This document shows positions 47,001 to 62,000 of a stretch of DNA of 64,000 nt, piece by piece. Origin of the DNA: Atriophallophorus winterbourni (taxonomy: Eukaryota > Platyhelminthes > Trematoda > Plagiorchiida > Microphallidae); contig JACCGJ010016451.1 of NCBI GenBank assembly GCA_013407085.1, positions 124,001 to 188,000 on the forward strand, given 5' to 3'. The translations under genes and the position numbers were made by a program. Under the pieces are notes generated by a model. The model was not told the DNA's origin, did not search any database, and saw only the letters and a list, made by a program, of their open reading frames with translations. How positions within the stretch are numbered: the stretch's first letter is position 1; every line of letters starts with the position of its first letter.

Positions 47001-50000
47001 AAAGATAAGAACGTGAAATTTATGTAGAAGGGGTGCCCCGCAGTTAATTTGTCATCTCACTGTTAGCGTTGAGGGTAAATTTACGTTAAAACGAGTAAAC
47101 GCACAAAAGTAGGCAGCAACAAACGCAATGACGACGGGGATCAACCAGAGAGCAAGCCGTATTGTTGGCAAAATACCCAGCTTTGCTTGGCCATGTATAC
47201 AAATGCTCTGAGCAAACTGACTTAAGAAAGCGTTTACAGCAAAGGTTTATAAAGCTCACCGGCATACGGGGCGGCCAAGTCCAGATCTGCCAGATTGAAA
47301 CCAAACAGGGTGGCCGAGGATAGCATCACATTGATAACAAGTAGCGTTATTATTGTATGCTTGAACGAGGCATCCAAATAAGCGAGTATCAAGAGCAAGA
47401 CGGATTTGCCAAACGCACCTAGAAAACGAGAAATCAAGAACAATCAAATGAACTCATCATATTCATTTGTAATTATTATCTGTATTTTATCGAGCCTGTG
47501 AGTTTACGCCTTTGCTTAAACGTTTATTTTGCATCACATTGCTTGCCACTTTGTCCGGCTCCAGACAATTATGATGATGCTCACGATAAAATATGCCTAA
47601 CGTTGTGTGCGTGTGAGAGCATGCGTCATTCAAACAATGTTTTCAATCGCATCCCATGGACAACGCGTTTCTACAAAACCCCACACAGCGCGTAATCGAA
47701 TTTTTATTTGACACCGAATTCCGAAAAAAGCTAAGGAGTTCGATGTACAACACAAAATACACACGATTGACATCGACCCGATTAGGTGTGCCAATCCATG
47801 ACGACAGGTTTGCTGACGATGCACCCATCAAAGCTTACTGATCTACAGCTTTACATCAGCATGCAAAGAATTTAGGCTGACAGTCAGCATGAATACGGCT
47901 GAATTTCTTGTACAGAGACTGCATCATCAGACTTAGTTAGTTTTAAACTGTCAGCGTTAAATAGCACATCATTTTACATATTTGGGATCAATTCTTGCGG
48001 ATAAACACTCACTAGTCACCAAGAATAGCAAGTGGACCGGCGGAGCAGCTGCCATGTTGTCCCGTTTGAACTTTCACGCCCGGGACAACCGCACATTGAC
48101 AGTTAAGACAACGATGATGGTATAGAGCGCGTTCGCACTGTAAGGCAGTGAAATCTCGACCATTTACACAAGACCCGAACGGAAGTCGAATGCTTCCCAT
48201 TTACGGAGCGTCTGTTGCATCTTGAACATATCGTAGATTAACAGAGTCACAAATCAGAAGTATTCTTTAAAGATGGACTACAGAAAATCCTCTTAACTGC
48301 TACAGTGCAGCCTAAGTTGACAGTGTCATATCTATAAAATGGAAAACGGTGGTGTTCCAAAAGATGCATTCGATGGGAATTTGAAATCACGAAGTCACCT
48401 TTAGGCAGTATAAAGAAGGTTGCAAGGTACAAGGACTTTTATTAAAGGAATAGGAAAGCTCTGATCATTATCCCTTCGACTGTATGTATCTATGAAAGCT
48501 CAAGCCTGATACAGGCAAAGTGAAACACAGTCATAGACTGCACGTGGGCTAAGATACTGTCAGGTTACGCAGACGTAGACAGATATGAGAATGGAAAACG
48601 GCAGTGAGAATCCAGCGGGTTCTCGAATTTGGCTCACTACCAGTCTCAAATTAATTTAGCACGAAGTTGGCTGTACAGTACAGATGTACTGCGCGATTGG
48701 ACAAACATGCCTTACGAGTAGGAAGAACTTACTCTCTATGGAGGAGCAGAACAGGTACCACTTACTGTTGTTGAACTGATAACACACAAGCGATGTCAAT
48801 CGACTGAGTACTGCTAATAAGTGGGAACGCTGCAGCAGATATCGTTACCCTCGAATAGGATTGTATAGTCACGTAAAATGGTGTGGAGCATAAGACCATG
48901 ATGGTCGACATCAACCGAATCGGATCGATACGCACCATTTGGTTTTGATAACAGATACGGTACTGCGTATACGACAACCGTTCACATACAGCTCGACCGA
49001 AATCGCATGCTAGAAGAACAGCCACGGATAAACTGGATTCATCAAACACAAAGAGGTGATTATCAGGGAACGAAATCAACTAGTGAAATTTGAAGGTACG
49101 AAAGGAACAATTTGCGCAGACTACTATTTTAAAAGCGAACAGAGAGAAAACAAAAAGTGGCAATTCGTTTGGCAAAACTCACTGAGACCGGACCACATTT
49201 TTCGCGTATTGGGTACAGTGAGCCAGGATCGATTGATTATAAGGCGATCGACCGGTGTTATAACGAGGATGAAAACCAAAGCAGCGATGTAGGGCAGTGC
49301 AGACAACAAGCCGTTCTGGGTTAGAAAAGTAGGGTTGAATAAATAAGGGTTCGGAAAGTTGCCGATTGGTTTTAACATGTTCAACTATGAAGGATTTGCT
49401 ACACCCATCTGGACCACTTTGAGCGAACAATGAAACTGTAAAAAATCTGGTGGGCTATGAGTTTGAAATTTCACCTAATTCATGTTCTTCGATGTCACAC
49501 GTACATCAAACGGAAGCGGATTCTGAAGTGAAGCCGAGATTAATCGTCTAAATCCCTCAAAACAATCTTCGTTCATTTAAATGTTTCGTCATTTATTTTT
49601 CTGAAATCCGCGTGGTTGAATTAATGTGTTCGCTGAAGATGTGTGTAAACGAATGGAGCCTACAAATCATCATCATTACCAGGGATAGTATTAAACCGGT
49701 AGCATGTACCAAACGCTAAACTGTCACACAACTGTGAAAAAATGAAACCCTAAAAGAGGGAGAAGGACGGGAGTTAAACAGCGACGAGATGAGCACGGAT
49801 GTGCAATCGTGCAGTACTTAGTGCTGTGCGGCTAACACCATGCTAAATTGATTGGCCACCGGTAGTGAGCTGCATGCTGAAACAGGCTGGAGTCTCACTA
49901 CCATTTCCTGTTATTTTTTCTTCCCCATATCTGTCTAGACCTGGGCAACCTGACAGTATCTTAGCCCACGTCCAGTCTGTGACTGTGCGGCACTTTGCCT

Positions 50001-53000
50001 GGATCAGGCTTGTTTTGATACCATACCATACGAGATCGACAGACGAGTAAGCATAGGCGAATTGGAATGAGGTGCCTAAACCTCGAATGGGATGGACATT
50101 CAATACATTTTCGAGAACGACATCAGCACGACAGATTCCTTGCGGCTTTCACTGCCATTATAACAAGATGTCCTCTTCACACAACCACACAGAATCCTGA
50201 GCCTAAATAGCTACATCAAAGTTGAGTAATTCCTATGGATTAGTCTTATTGTTCGCTTGTCCATTCTGCTTTATTCACATTCGCTCATGTATATGTCACG
50301 TCAAATGAATACCACAACAGGTACATAGAACCACAAATTATGGTGTTACGCTGCTAGTGCAAATTCGGCACGACATTTGCGCAAGACTGGTGTGACCGAC
50401 CGAGTATCGACTATCGCTTTGAGCGCATGGGGGGAGATTTTCCCACTGTGACTTGGACTGTTCAGTACATCTACAAGGGCTCCTTGGATCATCAAACCGA
50501 CATTTTGCATGCGATGTCCATCCATGGTCGACATAGAGCGAAAGGGGAAGCCCACATGCATATAGAAAAACGTGACAGAAGATTGATTTCACGATAGGAA
50601 TACCATCGTTACAGTCAAACAGTTCACCAAAAGTCGATTAAGAACCGGAAAAAATTACCTCGCTGCTCGGGACGCGGGAGGCGAACGCTGTCCATGTACT
50701 GCGGAACACAAACGAGTAGCGTGTAGTTGGCCCAGCCATCGAGAAAGTAGCAAACCATGACCAGCCAAACTTGCCCGCTGGCAGCCAGCTGACGAATAGG
50801 GACTCGGCGATGGTCGGAGTGCTGCAAAACAAAAATATCGCCATCATCATGGACAGTAGTTTATCGGTAGCAAGTACTGGATGCTTAACCGTCATAAAAC
50901 CCTGATCTAAGGAAATTCAAAATATGATCTAAAAAGCAGTGGAATTTGTAGAAAATGAGCACAGACGATCTGGGATGAGGCCAACACACATATCAAATAT
51001 AAACACGCTTGCAATCGAGTTTCGTGACAGACAACAAGACAAATTCTTGGGGGTTTCACTGCCACGCATCAATGGCACACCGATAAAAAGGCTACAATGC
51101 CGCCAATTCGAATAAGCCATCATTAAAAAGTCAGATTGTATGTATGTCAACCAAAGAGACAGGCGCCCGATCAATAGTCAGTTCATTCATCAAGGTCTAT
51201 ATCTGCGTGAGTCAGCTAACTATACTACACCACTCCGAGTTTGAAGTGGAAAACAAAACGATCATCGAAACAAGGTTGCGCATCCATAATATAGAGCTGG
51301 TTTGTGCCAATCACCGTCTCTTAATCGGACATCACTTATCAAAAGTAAAGGAAAATAGAGTTGGAACCGGCATTAAGCTGCATTAAAAACACACTGGAGT
51401 CTCGCAAACACATTATCTTTCATAAACCTTTCTTATCTGACATGCTATTTGTGACCGTTTAGTAATTTGCCTAGATCCAGGCTTGTGACTTCATATACAC
51501 GTGGATACATAGTCACCCTATATCGCTCTGTTGCTTAGCAGAACGCACCTGGTTGTGCATGGGATAGATAAGCCGAGTTGAACTATCACAGGGAAGGTGA
51601 CGTTGCTCTATGAGTTCCGTGCCTAACCAATGTTAACATTACGATGGGTCTCCAAAATAACCACTAATTGGTAGCAGCAAACAGTGTCATCGACCGAACC
51701 GACAAACCCATGATATAGGGATAGTCGTAAGTTGACACTAAAACATGAAGACTGTGTCAGGGTTCATTGATTCAGACCGTTCGATACAAACTGCAGTTGA
51801 AAAAGAAGATGTTTGAATAACCGAAACCTCGTTAGATGGTATTCCTTGCATGAGACGTTCACTATTTTCTCGGAAGAGGGTACTTCGCAATTCTCAAGCA
51901 AATATGAGCGATTGCTTTTCTACAGTACCGCATCCCAAATGGAACTAGCCAAGCCGACGACAATTAATGTCACCGTAAAATAGAAAAACAATGAGCCGGA
52001 AACTCACACTCGCAGACCGCAGTGAGTGCAAAATCAAACGTCTTTCGGATGCTGTGATGGTTTGATGCGAACTAGGTGATTCGGACACAAACCACATCCA
52101 GAACGGCAACCAAACCAGGGCAAGCGTACCTGGAAATAGAAACGAGAGTTTGACCGAATAAAACAAAAAAATCAAAACGGGGCACTCTAATCGTGGTAAG
52201 GTTGTATGCCTAGTTGTCCAAGTGTGTGACTAAAAGAGATGTGGTGAAAATCACGTTGCACATTGATGGTAATCCGCTCATTCATTATCATTATCAAGAA
52301 CGACAATACACAGAGAACACATATTAATACATGACTGCAATGCAAGCACGACAAGATTTTGCTTACAAAGAGGAAACAAGATTTAACAGGGGTGGAGGGC
52401 AAAATGAGTCCAAGCGTCTACGCCGCATGCACACACGCAAATATTAACCCAATAGCCAGAATAAGTATATTGTGAAATCACAAGTATGGAGCCACGCTAA
52501 GTGCAGGTTTTAAATGTGGGCTGAGATGATATCCAGTTACTCGAAACTAGAAAAACGGTAATAGGAGTGAGTATAGCGACATCAAACAAGCAGATTGTTT
52601 GCGGTTGCGATTGTAATGGGTGTTAACACTCCATTTAACAGGCGTATAAGTTAATTCTAACACACCACTAAGACGCTTCAGGCAACAATGCCGCGAATAC
52701 GCCTTTGAGACATCGGTTCGCATGATCCAAATCCCGGAAAACAGGTTGCAGTAAGTTTAGCATCATTACTACTTTGTTGTCATGACGCCGCTCGTGTATC
52801 GCAATTCCGCGCCAGTTGAGATGGGCCACCGTAACAGGAACTCGTTTCGCAGTTTGATTGTCTGACATCCGTGATAAATGACCAGCTCGCACACATGGCA
52901 GGTATATCTGCGCCAGTACATTAGCCTATCTATGCCTGGGCAACCTGACCGTATTTTAGCTCACGTCCAGTCTCTGACTGTGCGGCACTTTGCCTGGATC

Positions 53001-56000
53001 AGGCATGTGCTTTCAGACCAGACCATACCATACCCGTACATTACTCATTTAACAAACATTCATGATGTTACAGAGACAATAGTTTCAAATACTTGGAGAT
53101 TTACATGTGCTCTTTGCGTATGATCCAAGTTTCACACCCCCACATCGACAAGGGCCGAGCGTCACATTGTGGACGTTACCCTTTAGCTTTCGTGACAGTC
53201 ATTTGTGGAGGCAGAAGTGACCCAAACTATAACCCTTTGCTTTGCTTTACAAATATGCATGGAAAATATGTCACATCACAGAAAGTCTAGCAGTTAGGCA
53301 GTTAAGGATAATCTGTCTTACAACGGATGTTGCAAAAGGCATTGCAAACGGGAGCAAAATACTACATTGCTTATTAGAGCAGTATTACCATAAACACTAT
53401 ATTTATTGCCTGGGAGAATAAGAACTCCCGAAACCATCATCATCAACGACAGCATTACAGTGGAAAACTGGATTTATTTCATTGAGCTTCAAGAGTGGGT
53501 TTAGATACCATCTGAGTGTTCAAGCCTAGACATATATGAAGGGAGAAAAAACAGTGAGACCAGTGTTTTTTTACATGCAGCTCGGTAGGGTAGCTCTGAT
53601 CCCGCAAAACACCGTTTAGTCTCACTACTTCCCGTGATACCAAACGTTCTGAAGCACATAGTGTCGGAGAAGATTGTTCATCACCTTGAATTACAAAATA
53701 TGTTAGGTGTAGCGCAGCACAGTTTCTGTAAAAATCGCTCTACAAACCTGCTGACAGTGCTAAATGACTGAACCCAAGCGGTTGACGAAGGAGCTAGCAA
53801 CCACACTTGCTATCTGGATGTGTCCAAAGCCTTTAATTACGTTCAGCACTCTCAACGATTGGCAAAACAGTAACAGATGGGCATCAGCGCCAGCTTCTCG
53901 TACGGGTTACAAGTTACTTCTCCGAGCGCAACGCTATGGTGCGAACAAACGGCGAATAATTGATTCCGCTAGTGATGTACCGGTTGGGTCATTTATTTCC
54001 CTGATTTAAGCCAACAATCTATCACAAATGCTGCATGCAGACGGAGATAGAATCCACTGCGGACAGTTAAAAGCTGCAAAGTGATTTCAGCGCACTTTAT
54101 GTATGGTCGGTTAAAATCAGAAAATGTGAGACTGTGGTAAGGTGCGACAATTACACAACGGCATTTTGATTATAAGCTTCTAGTGACATGACACAAAAAC
54201 TGTATATATGCATAGACATAGATATCGACATAAAAGGAATCAGTAGTGAAACTCCAGTGTGTTGCCGCATACACGCGAGAACCGGTGTTACTGGCAAAGT
54301 AAAGATGCACTATGTATAAAATCACAAGCACAGTCAGACTGTACGTGGGCTAAATTACTGTCAGGTTGGAAATGACACTAATACTCCAGTGTGATTCGGC
54401 CATTCAACTGAGTACCAGTGGTAAGTCAAATTAGGAAGGTGTCAGCTGCGTAGTACAGAAATATTACACAAAGAAAAGTGAAGATCTAATACACGATAGC
54501 ATACTAGTAAAACTGAACGTACCGGAAAGATAGAATGAAGCTGGCCAGCCCCACAGATTAATCACGTAACCACTTCCAAGCAGTGCAATGACAGTGCCCA
54601 CAATGTACCCTGGAAATGAAACGGTTGACAGTAGGAGCAAAGCGTCGAACTGGCCATGAAAATTCACACTCTGTGTACGCAATATCAAAACGGAGTTGAG
54701 CAACCACGCATGGCAGCTAGCTGTCGGTGTCGCAGTAGTTTGAATAGAAACACAAGAGCTCGGCGTAGACGTGTAAGGTATGTCTGCATGAAAACACAAG
54801 CCAGACGGCTAGAAATCGTACGTGGGCTTAGATACTGTCTCAAGTGATGTGTTGCTCACATCCCCAAGTGAGACAAGTGTGTTTTTGAATGCAGCTCGGT
54901 ACGGGTGTCAAATCAATTTCGCACGGAAACGAGACAGACCCGTATGGCGGTGAACAGCTTCAAAAGTGGCAATAAACTTCTAAAGGATCAATACCAAGCC
55001 AAGCGAATGACGATAAAAATGCGAGTGGTCATAAGAGAAAAGTTGAAGCACAGAAAACGTAGAACCAGATTTCAGAAATTTGGCAATTGAATAGCATCAT
55101 TAACAATACTTCAAAAAGAGATCCAACCACCGTATATACTCAGCGTACTAGTTTTTCACTTTGTTCTTAACGGTATTATTTGATTATTGGAAGTTTATGG
55201 GTGAAATTAGCGACTGAAGATTGGTTGTTAATTGGAAACCAGGAAGTCCGCTTGTCAACTGGGTAGTTCATACTAACTGTCGCTCTGATCGAAAGGATTT
55301 CATGAAGGACGTGAATATAAAACATCGCTCCGGGAACTTTACAGATGATGTGTATGATGTATATGTATGAAATCACAAACTTGGATCTAATCACGACGCG
55401 CATTGTTACAGACAGCACGTGGAGCAAGACAGGTATAAAAAAGTTAACATGACAGAGACACTTCAGCCCATGTGCATATGAAGCTCAGTACTGACGAAAA
55501 ACCTATTTACTAAAGAGGGTATTTCTCATCAAGCTTTACAATACAAGCGTAAGACAATAAAAACCGACCTGATCAACATCAACCGTCAAACGAAAATCAA
55601 TGTCACGTGTTGTTACTTAAAATTGTTCGGTCAATACGCATGTTGACCAAGGCAAGGAAAGATCACGAAATAATGATTTTATTGCAATCGCCTCAGCTGT
55701 TCGCAAGATGTTCCAGCCTACTATTCGTGACACGCTGTGAGGAACCGTGTAAACCAATGAGAACGCATCTTTAGGATTTACTAGAATCGAACCATACACC
55801 TCCTTGGAACAGCGTTTGCGTAACCAACTAGGGTGATGTACAGATATTCGCTATACCCGTTTCCGAGTCGTACGGCAATGCGTCCCGCTCCATAACAGCA
55901 GATGAATTGATAAATACGCATTGAGGTTGCTCGTCATTAAGCCTCTGTTTGATTATTGGTTTGCTGGTGGGGGTTATTCTCACTTTTCAAGCGTGCGAGT

Positions 56001-59000
56001 CGGTGCGGATATTCTTTAGAGCTTTGAGCGCATATGCCGTTTAATAAAACACGATGGATAGCCATTTGCGCTTAGGAAACTGCGTATAAGTGTATGTTTC
56101 AAAGAGCGAATTCGACTTGCTCGCATACCCTAGTATTGCAAAGCTCAATGAGAATTACTGAAAAGAAATTCCTTCGTTCCTTCAAGTGTTTTGTTGACAA
56201 ATATGGGAATTTTCAGTCAAATATACGAAATATTTTTCTTTACTGTTGGTAAAATGCATGAACAAGAGAATCATGCAGAATTAAGAGACAGTAATTGGTA
56301 CAAGCCGGTGAGTAGACTTGAGCCTTGTATGAAATCACATGCCTGATCCAGTCAAAGTGCCGCACAGTCATAGACTACACATAGGCTAAGATACTGCCAG
56401 GTTGCCCAGGCCTAGACCGGTGAGCTTGAAAATAGAAATACAAATTTGAACTAGTCACGAATCAATCAGACTACAATAAAACTAAGAAGACAATGCATTT
56501 TCATTTTGCGCTTGAGCCGAAACTTTCAGGTGCGATAAAACGGCGTTGGTTGGCGTTACGCGAGATGTCGGTTCTCATTTATCTCGACCTGGGAAATCTG
56601 ACAGTCTCTTGGCCCTCGTGCAGTTTATGACTGTGAGGCACTTTACCTCGATCAGGGCTGTGATTAAATGCATACATACATACGTGAGATGTCAAAGTAC
56701 CGAGAAGTAAATGGCACAAAAGCTCTGTCAAAACATGAACAGATTTATTGTAACTCAAATTTGAAAAGCTTGCTTGGGATTGGATAGTTTGGGGAACACT
56801 GGCATCTTCCGGCTCCATATTTTGGAACTTATCAGGTAAAATTGGGTTCAAGGGGACTCAAAGTAGTGGTAAGTCTATAGTAAATTATAAAGCCCCATAT
56901 CAACGTACGATGGAATTAATCTTACTCTCTCAGCCTGGTCAAATCCATTGTTTCGCTGTGTGTACCAATCATCCAGAAATCAGCTGTGCCAATAGTGGCT
57001 TTTAATCAAAAGCTTAATTTACTTGGCAGTTAAACACATGTGTTTTTGTTGGCCTCCTTCGGACGATGTGGACCATGGACGTACGTCACAAGCGCATGAC
57101 AGTTTTATGCACGATCAGCGTTTCAAATGACTAGATCGTCCGATTCGAGAGGAACAATTTCTTCCACAGCGGTCATTGCGATAGGCACTACTCAATCACT
57201 TGGAGATAGATGCATAATGACGGTGTGATCTACGTTTCGCAGCCGAGAACAGAATCTGCTGCTTGGAGATGACGCTTTACACAAGGTCTCCAAAGTGAGC
57301 ATGACATGACATGACGTGAAAGCATAAGCCTGATCCAGGCAAAGTACCGCACAGTCAGAGACTGCACGTAGGCGAAGATACTGCCAGGTTGCTCAGGCTT
57401 GGACAGATATGAGAAAAGAAATAGAGATGGTAGTGAAACTCCAGCGTGTTTCAGCATGCAGCTCACTACCTCTGGCCAATCAATTTAGCACGGTGTTAGC
57501 CGCACAGCACAGAAGTATTGTACGATTGCACATCCGTGCATCCAAAGTGAGCGGTCAAGAGCAAGTTCTTCCAACTAGTAGGGTCAATGTCAGGAGCTTT
57601 CTTATCTTTTGCAAACGTCTATGTTTGCCCAAAGGTCAACTTCCGGATTTCAACTCACCATAGTAGGGCACTTACATATGCTATTAAAAAAAGAATACTT
57701 TAAATCCATTAAGCTACATTATCTATCCATCTTAGGATATTCAACGTCAACTCAAAATTTTATTATAGTTCGTATAACATGGTTTAGGCTTCGTTCGAAT
57801 ATGACAAATACAAAACAGAAAAGCAAGAAATTACCGGAATGAAGAAAACCAGAGAGCAGAGATGATTCCTGCGGTGGAAACCAGTGGCCACACACACGAT
57901 GAAGAGACGGATAACAAAGACCCTAGAAGGTTCAAAGGCAATGATTGGTTAGAAAACAGAGTACAGAGAGCATTACTTGAAGAAACAAGGAAACCTACTT
58001 GGAACAATCCTTGAATAATTCGAAGAAACAGAAAAGCGAAGAATCCACCAGATTCCACCACTTTGGGAACAAGAATTGCAACCAGACCACAGGAGGAAAC
58101 ACCAACTGCAAACAGGATCTTTCCACCAAAATGCTGCGAGAGCCATCCAGCTAATCGAAAATTGAAATTAAAATGAATGAAGAATAGAACTTGAAAATTG
58201 AAACGGTCGAAGCACGCAGAATTTCAGATGTTGTAGCACAGAGGCAAATCACGCGGTATAGTATCTCACGAATTTATAACAATTGCTCACTTAGTGGAGG
58301 CTGGCACTTAAAGTTTCAAGGTATGACATGTGCTTTGCGCCTAACAAGCGTAAAACATACCCAGAATTGGAGCGGCTCATTTCCAAATCCAACTGTGTGA
58401 CGTCAATCTTCAATTGGTCGACAGTTTTGTTTACCTTGGCAGTTGTATCTCTGCTGGCGGTTGTGTCGAGGACGAGATCTCACATGGTGTTCGCAAAGCG
58501 GGTGCAGAGTTTGCTAACCTAACCTTTAGACGCGATGTTTCACTCCATACTAAAGGCATACAACGCAGTGGTGCGTCCTACACTACTTTATGATTGCGAA
58601 ACCTGGTCTATCCGAGCGGATTTCTGTTTTTGACACCCGTTGCCTGCGTAGGATTGCTCGCATTTAGTGGCAGCATCGCGTTACAAATATAAATGTCTGC
58701 AAGAGGGTGTTAGGATCAGGTGGCCACAGACTGAGAGAAATGCTGATGCTTGCTTGTTTGGGACATGTTTTAAGAATGCCCGCTCACCGTTTACCCTACC
58801 GCGCCTCATTCGCAGAGCCTGGAAGAAACGATCGGGTGGCCAGTCCATGATGTGGCGCTTTGGGATGAAAAAAATCACCGTAGCGCTAGGCTCAGCTGGG
58901 TGTATTCGTTTGCCTGGGTGGGGTCCAAAAGCACCACCTAATATTTGGCTGGAAACCTTACGAGATATTGCTGCAAACCGAAGTCAGTGGCGCCAGTGTA

Positions 59001-62000
59001 TTTTATTATGTGTCATAATCTTTTTATCCGGTATTATATTATATTTAATGAAAAAATCACAGAATCGCATGCAGTGAAACTACAAAAACAAGCTGCTTTT
59101 AGCGTATTTGCTTTTTATATTCCGCTTGCTCGCTTTCCTTTTATATCCGGTTGCTTATCCTCTTTCTTGCTTCATGTTGCTTAGCACTTCGTCTGGCTCC
59201 AGACTTGTGCTTCATGATGGTGATGCTGATGATTGTAGGTTTCCTATACACCCAAAAACAGAACAGTAATGAAATTATGTGACGCATGTCCAAATTCAAT
59301 TTTGAATACGGGGGTAAGTGAGGGGTGTCTGAGCAACACAATACGTTAAGTACTTTTACATTGTGCAGCTGGATACAATAGCCAGATTAGCTAGCTTTAT
59401 TAGTATGTCGTGTTACACCAGCTCATCGGATTTTTAAAACTGATAACAACATCCTCATGAAGCACATGAAAATAGATAATTAAAAGAATAAAAAGGAAAA
59501 CGGTCGACGTTGCATAAACGTTTTTGTAGTTTCACTGCATCCGATTTTGTTTTGTCCAAAACGCCAGCTCAATAAATGATGACATATAATAAAATACGTT
59601 GACTCCGGATTTCGGTTTGTAGGCATATCACGGAAGGTTTCCAAACATCACTTAGCGGATTTTTGGACGTCAGTAAACAAACAGAATATTTCCGACCAAA
59701 GCTCGCGTTGTGACAAGTTGCTTCATCACAGTTCGTCACGTTACCTAACTGTTTATTTCAGCCTATACCAAGCTCTGTGAACGGGGCGCACTAAAAAAAT
59801 AATTCATAAAAAGTAGCCAACCATAGAAAACGAGTTAGCATTAAAGTTCGTTTAGTCCGTGAGCTTGAACTATCAGCAAACATCTATATTAGCAAATGAT
59901 TCTGATTCTGTCCGTGGACATTTTTCATCCCTTATGTTACTTCATTCACATCTGAGCAACCTGAAATTAACTTGGCTCATATGCAGCCTAGGACTGCGCG
60001 TTTACCCGAATTGAAGCCTGCGATTTAATGCGTCATAGCAATGCAGATGCGAACTACGTAGGAATACGTGGTGCAATGGAGCTTTGGTATGGAGCAAAAG
60101 AATGCGACATCGCAATAAATGACAAATGATGGATGGACGGATGAAATCACAATGCTGAATCCATGCAAAGCGCCGCAGAAACGAAGGCTGCACGCGGACT
60201 AAAAAACCGCCAGATTACCCAGGCTTGGACGGATATAATGGTAGTGAGACGCCAGCGTGTTTACGAATGCAGATTACTGCCGTTTGCAACTCAATGTAGC
60301 GGTATTGCTTGCACAATATAGAACAATAATGTACAAAGGCACATCAGTGACGGAGATTAGCAAACGCTTAAGAATTTTTGCGTACAAGCCGCAAGATTTC
60401 GCCCTCAACACAAGCGTAGGAAGATACTGCTGTTGAGGTAAGCTAAGCTATCGACCAGTTTTAGATTGACAACACAGACAGTGAGGTTTGGCAAAAATCC
60501 GCTTCAGTGTAAAGTCAGTATTTATATTTGTTAGGTGCAAAGCACATACCATACACGAAAGCTTCCGATGCATGCCTGAGCAGTGCATCACATGGGGATG
60601 ATTTTCAAAAGGAATGTCCGATAGAATATAACTCATGCAGCGTTCAGATCAACAAGCCTTATGCTTATAGCCGTTGCAGCACCTCATTAAATATAAGAAA
60701 TGAGGATAGCAATTCTGCGTACGCTCGAAGCCTGCCAAATGATTTGCAATATAATGCATTTGTCAAGAACCGGGCTGTCGTTCAGCCCCTTTTCGGTCTT
60801 ACTAGGCTTAAATCCTAATCGTGGCAAACGCTTAGCAGAACAACGAGTGAACAGATTCTAGATAGGTACATTAGTTAGAGAGGTAGTATTGTACACAAAT
60901 CCGAAAAAAGTAGCTGATGGCGATATGGCCAATCTGCATAAAGGAAGCCATCCGTAAAGAAATTTCCAAGTGGAACAACGACGCAGTCGATGGCGGAAAT
61001 AATTGATTGCAAGACAAAGTGTGCAGCCCGAAAACATACTGAGCAAATATCAATCCGACAAAATTCAAAACTGAAACTTCCAACAAAGAAATGCTCATTT
61101 GAAGAGAGACTACATGCACACGCACTCAGGTTTTTACCCAAGATAACGATCTCATTCATTGAGGCAAAGTAAATGAGTTCCACAGAACTCATCTACGATA
61201 ATATCATAATAGTTAGCCTATGTATATCAAACACTCAAGAACAGTTTGAGGGATTAATCGCGATATCAGCCTTGTAGACTTATAGCACGATAGTGGCTGT
61301 CGAATGTGATCCAGTCTAACAATGTAATATGAGCTCTGGCGCTAAAACAATTCCAACACCAGCTTATCCAGATATTGTGGTATCAGCTTCAGTTAACATG
61401 CGTACAAACACGATGTGTGGATGGTCGAGGGAGACGCATCACAGGGCCAGAATTATGCATACGCACTTGTGGTGAAATTATTATAAATGCTAAAAATTTG
61501 TTTATGCGAATAAAGAAATTTCTTCTTCTTCATGTTAATATTAAGGCCATGGACTAGCGTTATTTACCGCCGATGTTGTTTTTATAACAAATAAATGATC
61601 ATCAGGAAGGCAGAGCAACACAGCAAACATCTTCAAATGAAAATGCGTTGAGTTATCCAGGACACAGAGGCTTGACTTCTTATACGGTATTCGGAATCAG
61701 AAGTAATAAACAAACATGTTTTGGAAACATTTGTTTAGAATACAAAGCTGTTTACTAAGCGCCGTTGTTTCATTAAGATAATTAAACCGCAAGTATTGAC
61801 AAAATACAAACATTCACACTTAATGGCTGAGGTTGTAAGATTAGCATTCATCGGGTGAGGATATATCGACGTGTGCGTTTCAATGCATACATGATAATTA
61901 AGTGAGCTGGCGATGAAACAGGGTTAGCTGCACTATTCTTATGGAATAATGACTTCATAATTTGTATATTAATAATAGTAAGGATATCTCACTGATTATG

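Noticed and set aside
57835..57868. Possible 34-nt SLC17 micro-exon (ISALWFSSF)
   Set aside because: It would need a further missing exon to reach 54609 in phase; the simpler exon 57896-58150 joins directly.
60858..61192. Overlapping hydrophobic frames on both strands at 61 kb
   Set aside because: They resemble membrane segments but do not fit SLC17 order or splice phases.
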